Below are positions 61,010-64,000 of a stretch of DNA of 64,000 nt, in pieces. Under the pieces are notes generated by a model. The model was not told where the DNA came from, made no database searches, and saw nothing but the letters and a program-made list of their open reading frames with translations. The stretch is from NCBI RefSeq assembly GCF_003337375.1, contig NZ_QPJD01000001.1, positions 124,001-188,000 of the forward strand, read 5' to 3'. How positions within the stretch are numbered: position 1 is the stretch's first letter; every line of letters begins with the position of its first letter. The DNA is from Paenibacillus prosopidis (GTDB lineage: Bacteria > Bacillota > Bacilli > Paenibacillales > Paenibacillaceae). Made by a program: the position numbers and the translations under genes.

Positions 61010-61255
61010 ATGCAGGAAAAAATAATTGTTCTGCTGATCGTGTACATCCTTGCGCTTTCCGCCGATGTTATTAAATTGCGGAATTCCCCGTTGCGCGGAA
61101 GGATCATCTATTTGGGGATCATGGTCATTACGTTGTATTTTAGCGCCGATTATCTCCTTAAAGCCGAATTGCCGGATTTACATACGTTTGCCGATCTTCT
61201 TTTCACCAAACCGGCGAGGATGATCGTCGAATTTTTGCGAGTCGAACCGACATGA
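61010..61255 (+). CDS. Small membrane protein of germination operon (GerD-subunit-like)
   Basis: 81 residues from ATG 61010 behind GAGGAGGAAC. Two membrane helices (IIVLLIVYILALSADVI and IIYLGIMVITLYFSADYLL) joined by a basic turn, then a short outer/inner tail. Some ger operons carry such a fourth small two-helix 'D' protein that modulates the receptor, and size and place fit; the sequence itself shows no unique motif. It overlaps the B-subunit start by ATGA. Confidence 0.65.
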   Translation: MQEKIIVLLIVYILALSADVIKLRNSPLRGRIIYLGIMVITLYFSADYLLKAELPDLHTFADLLFTKPARMIVEFLRVEPT

Positions 61256-62403
61256 AGGATCAGGAAACGATTAGCACCACGCAAATGGCGACGTTGTATT
61301 TTGCTTATATAACCGGTTCGGCCTTGATTGTCATACCCGGGCCGCTTGTTACAATGTCATTGAACGCGGCATGGTTGTCGATTTTGATTTCGCTCGGCAT
61401 CGGCATCGTGCTGCTGAATATCATGTTTTATTTGCATCGCCGGAATCCCGGGTTAACCTTTATCGGATACAGCAGCAAGACGATCGGACGTTGGCCCACC
61501 GTGATCCTTGCCTGTTTCATGTTGACCATGGCGCTGCATATGGCATCCGGAATTATTATTGACGTTTCCGGTTTTATGACCAGTATGATGCTGCCGGAAA
61601 CGCCGGATTACGTGTTCATGGGGATGCTTTACCTTCTTGCCGCATTTTTTCTGCGCGGAGGTATAGAATCGATTGCTCGCATGTTTAGCGTATTAGTCGT
61701 AATCGTCATGATATTTTGGGCTTTAGTATTGGTCCTGTTGATTCCTCAATATCATCCGGAGTTTTTACGTCCGGTTTTTCCTGAAGGCATCAAGCCAATG
61801 CTGCTCGGAACCTATTTGACGTTCGGATTTCCTTATGGAGAAGTGGTTTTGTTCGCTATGGTGCTGCCTTTCGCACGGGCCAAACAATCAAAACCTCTCA
61901 AAAAGGCCATGGTCTGGGCGATGGTGATCAACGGCGCTGTTTTAATCATTTCAACCCTTTGTACGATTATGGAACTCGGACCGATGGCTTCGGAAAAAAG
62001 GTTCTCCGTTTTTGTGCTCGCACAAATGGTCGAAGTCGGCGACATTATTGAAAGGATCGAAGCCGTTGTGGGCATGGCCATGCTCGCGGGTTCTCTTATG
62101 AAGGCGACAATAACGCTGTATATTATTCAATTGATTCTAACGGAACTGTTCGGGCTGCGCAACGATCGTTTACTGACGAATCCGCTTTGTGTAACTGCTC
62201 TATTATTGTCGCTAACCTTACCGGCAACACTGCACGAATGGGAGGAAATGGTGCTTGTCGTACATCCGATCTGGGTTGCAGCGGTTTATGTGCTTCCGCT
62301 TCTTATCGTCGCTGCGGTCGCCTTCTTTAAAGATCTTCTGGCAGATTCGACAAAGGAAGAGGCTCCTTCAGGAAATGGCTCTGAAGGAGGCAGCGTGAAA
62401 TGA
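61252..62403 (+). CDS. Spore germination receptor subunit B (GerB/GerKB permease family)
   Basis: 383 residues, about ten helices, in the endospore-germination branch of the APC superfamily. Hallmarks: ISTTQMATLYFAYITGSALIVIPGPL, GYSSKTIGRWPT, FPYGEVVLFAMVLPFA and SEKRFSVFVLAQMVEVGDIIERIEAVVG. The B subunit is thought to bind amino-acid or sugar germinants. Its ATG overlaps the stop of the small gene before it, so the four genes form a tight unit. Confidence 0.93.
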   Translation: MKDQETISTTQMATLYFAYITGSALIVIPGPLVTMSLNAAWLSILISLGIGIVLLNIMFYLHRRNPGLTFIGYSSKTIGRWPTVILACFMLTMALHMASGIIIDVSGFMTSMMLPETPDYVFMGMLYLLAAFFLRGGIESIARMFSVLVVIVMIFWALVLVLLIPQYHPEFLRPVFPEGIKPMLLGTYLTFGFPYGEVVLFAMVLPFARAKQSKPLKKAMVWAMVINGAVLIISTLCTIMELGPMASEKRFSVFVLAQMVEVGDIIERIEAVVGMAMLAGSLMKATITLYIIQLILTELFGLRNDRLLTNPLCVTALLLSLTLPATLHEWEEMVLVVHPIWVAAVYVLPLLIVAAVAFFKDLLADSTKEEAPSGNGSEGGSVK

Positions 62404-62438
62404 AACGTACAAATCATGATCATGTAATGTGGTAACAT

Positions 62439-62594
62439 ATGTTGAAACAGAAAGGCAGTGGCGAATTTACACAAGCAAGCGGAGGATTTAGACGCAGTCT
62501 ACTCCTTGATTCAAAGTTTTGAGTCTTCTTGTCAGACTATGGCGAATATGATGATCCGAATGTATGGATGGAGTATAAGATCGAAGAAAAATAG
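62439..62594 (+). pseudogene. Fragment with in-frame stop, unknown family
   Basis: In one frame MLKQKGSGEFTQASGGFRR... runs 27 codons to TGA, and the same frame goes on to LSDYGEYDDPNVWMEYKIEE and TAG. No SD is seen. It looks like a small gene broken by a stop. No homologue is recognised. Confidence 0.3.
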
Positions 62595-63320
62595 AATGAA
62601 TTTGGATAATTCAAAGTACCTTCGTTCAACACCGTGTTCCTGCTTCGCGTCTATCACCGCTCGGTTTGCCAGAAGGATATAAAGGAAGAGCAGATAAAGG
62701 CAGACGCGATTCCCCTAAGATAGCGTCAGGAAACCAAAAACGTTATAAGAAATCCCCGAAAAACCTTTTTTTTCATGCAGAGAGAGGATGAGGCCGACAA
62801 AGTATCTTTGAACACTGTTTGAATATAAAGTTCTATAGAGCGTGGGAAGGTAAGAAGTTTTCGAAGTAAGGCGTTTATTTTTTTTACCGAACAATATCTG
62901 TATGAGAATCTCATTAATCATAATATGAAAAACGGACATCGGCCTGAATGGCCGTAGGGCGAGATATGGGTTCTGGGTGATTCGCCAGCCGTTTCTTTGC
63001 TGCTTGATGATCAAGCATTTGATTATGACTGGATAGGCACCGGAAATAGCTCCTATGTGCTACATAACTAGACCGGGTAACAGAAAAATACGCGTATATC
63101 GGGGTGTAGATTCACGTTTCATTCTGGAGGATTTCTATGCTAAGTTGACTCTGTTTGCACTTGCTGAATCAGTAAGAGGATAGCAGACAGGCTCTTTATG
63201 TCCGATGGGCATGACGAATTCCGGTCTCCGAAATTTTTTTACGGGCGGAATGAACGAAACGGAGGGTCTGAACGTCTTATCTTCATAATGAATCCAGTGA
63301 AACAAATGGAGGTAATCACT
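62595..63320. other. Long region without a convincing gene
   Basis: Frames of up to 100 codons exist on both strands, but none has an SD, a family motif or normal codon use. One plus-strand run (PASRLSPLGLPEGYKGRADK) is basic and protein-like, which hints at decayed sequence. Confidence 0.4.
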
Positions 63321-63668
63321 ATGTCACGTACGATTGAATTTACCGGAGAAAAGCTTGTTCTTCACCTCACGGGTCTAACCGTCGCTGCCGCTTTGAAAAG
63401 GAATGTCGAAGTACCTTATTCTTCGATCCGGAGTGTAGCTGTCGAGGATTTTAAAGTGTCCTTGTTGAAAATCAGGATCGGCACATCGATTGCGGACATC
63501 CGCGAGGGCCGCTTCCTGATCGGCGACCGCTGGTGTTTCATTTCCTACGAAAATCATAAAAATGTCGTCGTCCTAGAATTGGAGGACCACGAGTTCGGCA
63601 AGGTCGTGTTCCAGATGGAGAACCCGGAGGAAATCAGGGAGCGTATTCTGGAGAAAATGTCAGGCTGA
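63321..63668 (+). CDS. Conserved small protein of unknown function, PH-like pattern
   Basis: Start ATG 63321 after AATGGAGG; 115 residues. It is rich in alternating beta strands (TIEFTGEKLVLHLTG, VPYSSIRSVAVED, KIRIGTS, WCFISYENHKNVVVLELED, KVVFQMENPEEI) and ends in a helix (RERILEKM). The succession of about seven strands and one C-terminal helix, with the VPYSSIRSV turn, is like bacterial PH (YvbH/YdaS-type) domains. No catalytic motif. Function unknown. Confidence 0.6.
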   Translation: MSRTIEFTGEKLVLHLTGLTVAAALKRNVEVPYSSIRSVAVEDFKVSLLKIRIGTSIADIREGRFLIGDRWCFISYENHKNVVVLELEDHEFGKVVFQMENPEEIRERILEKMSG

Positions 63669-63675
63669 CATCATT

Positions 63676-63703
63676 AAGGAACTGCAGCGGCAGCTCCTTT
63701 CTT
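63676..63703 (+). terminator. Terminator after the PH-like gene
   Basis: AAGGAACTGC / GCAGCTCCTT with AGCG loop, then TCTT. Confidence 0.7.
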
Positions 63704-63710
63704 CATACAC

Positions 63711-63745
63711 AAAAACGAGGCAACCCGGATAAATGGACTGCCTCG
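63711..63745 (-). terminator. Terminator of the minus-strand glycosidase
   Basis: On minus CGAGGCA-GTCC / GGGT-TGCCTCG, followed by T5 GTG. It lies 12 bases past the stop codon. Confidence 0.8.
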
Positions 63746-63756
63746 CTCGATTGCCG

Positions 63757-64000
63757 TTATGCAATTACTTGCTGCAAAATGATATAGCCGTAAGCTGGCA
63801 GTGATACTTTCAACTCACCGTTGGCATGGCTTGTAAACGTCGATCCGGCGGCAAGAGTGCTTGTGCTGGAGAGGAGCGTCGTCCAAGTGGATACGCCACC
63901 ACCCTCTACTGTCGCTGTCGCCGCGATGGTCTTTGCAGCTGCGCTCGACGCCGCTGTCGATGTCGAAGCGTCACTCGCCGCTCCGGCATCTGCTTCTATC
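63757..64000 (-). CDS. C-terminus of a probable GH13-type glycosidase, partial
   Basis: An open minus-strand frame from the window edge to TAA at 63757 encodes 81 residues. A stretch rich in A, S and T with VEGGGVSTWTTLLSST leads to FTSHANGELKVSLPAYGYIILQ. The closing VSLPAYGYIIL strand is the typical end of the C-terminal beta domain of alpha-amylase/glucosidase (GH13) enzymes. The low-complexity Ala/Ser/Thr part may be an insert in that domain. The catalytic part lies beyond the window. Confidence 0.6.
   Translation of the reverse strand, partial: IEADAGAASDASTSTAASSAAAKTIAATATVEGGGVSTWTTLLSSTSTLAAGSTFTSHANGELKVSLPAYGYIILQQVIA

Overview
The window looks like a chromosomal segment of an endospore-forming, aerobic Paenibacillaceae bacterium (Paenibacillus or Cohnella type). 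The reasons are three proteins with S-layer-homology (SLH) repeats, a gerA-type germination operon, a T-box leader, a PerR box in front of a dps gene, Bacillus-type Shine-Dalgarno (SD) sequences and many carbohydrate-active enzymes. No rRNA, tRNA, CRISPR array, insertion sequence or phage module was seen.

Layout. 1-3400: the decayed end of a PIG-L deacetylase gene, then an SLH/agarase-like glycosidase split by a frameshift. 3500-10200: small accessory genes (a membrane peptide, an oxalate decarboxylase with an unusual lid, two ankyrin proteins one of which carries an RHH domain, an APH-like kinase, a VOC protein, an SGNH hydrolase, a DUF6157-like protein) and two gene remnants. 10300-18200: a secreted protein of about 2511 residues with a pullulanase and an alpha-amylase domain and SLH anchors. 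18200-20100: a DMT transporter and a DEDDh exonuclease. 20130-24640: a pst operon headed by a secreted propeller protein, with a Pho-box-like promoter but no pstB or phoU nearby. 24870-34900: SLH-like protein, WYL regulator opposite a DJ-1 gene, methyltransferases, RidA-like protein, T-box plus aminotransferase, eda and fumC. 35000-42830: a heterodimeric ABC exporter, guanylate kinase-like protein, ABC-F protein, FAH-family enzyme and Dps. 43000-54080: a sugar block with a GH43 arabinanase, a glucoamylase plus LacI regulator, and a divergent mdxEFG-type transporter plus GH13 lipoprotein. 54085-56910: an MFS exporter and a LacI-type regulator with matching palindromes. 57000-64000: small proteins, a four-gene germination operon, a degraded stretch, and the C-terminus of another probable glycosidase.

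The strongest theme is alpha-glucan use. The wall-anchored amylase-pullulanase would cut starch and pullulan outside the cell, the GH13 lipoprotein would trim products at the membrane, MdxEFG would import maltodextrins, and the cytoplasmic GH15 enzyme would release glucose. Related CAAACG-centred LacI/CcpA-type palindromes stand before the giant enzyme and in the lacI-mdx intergenic region, so a shared regulon is a reasonable inference. A wholly new system was not proven. The best leads are the T-box aminotransferase unit, the RHH-ankyrin fusion, the pst operon with an extra propeller protein, the paired-operator LacI/MFS unit, and three genes whose SD sequence is followed by an ATA, ATC or ATT codon rather than a standard start.
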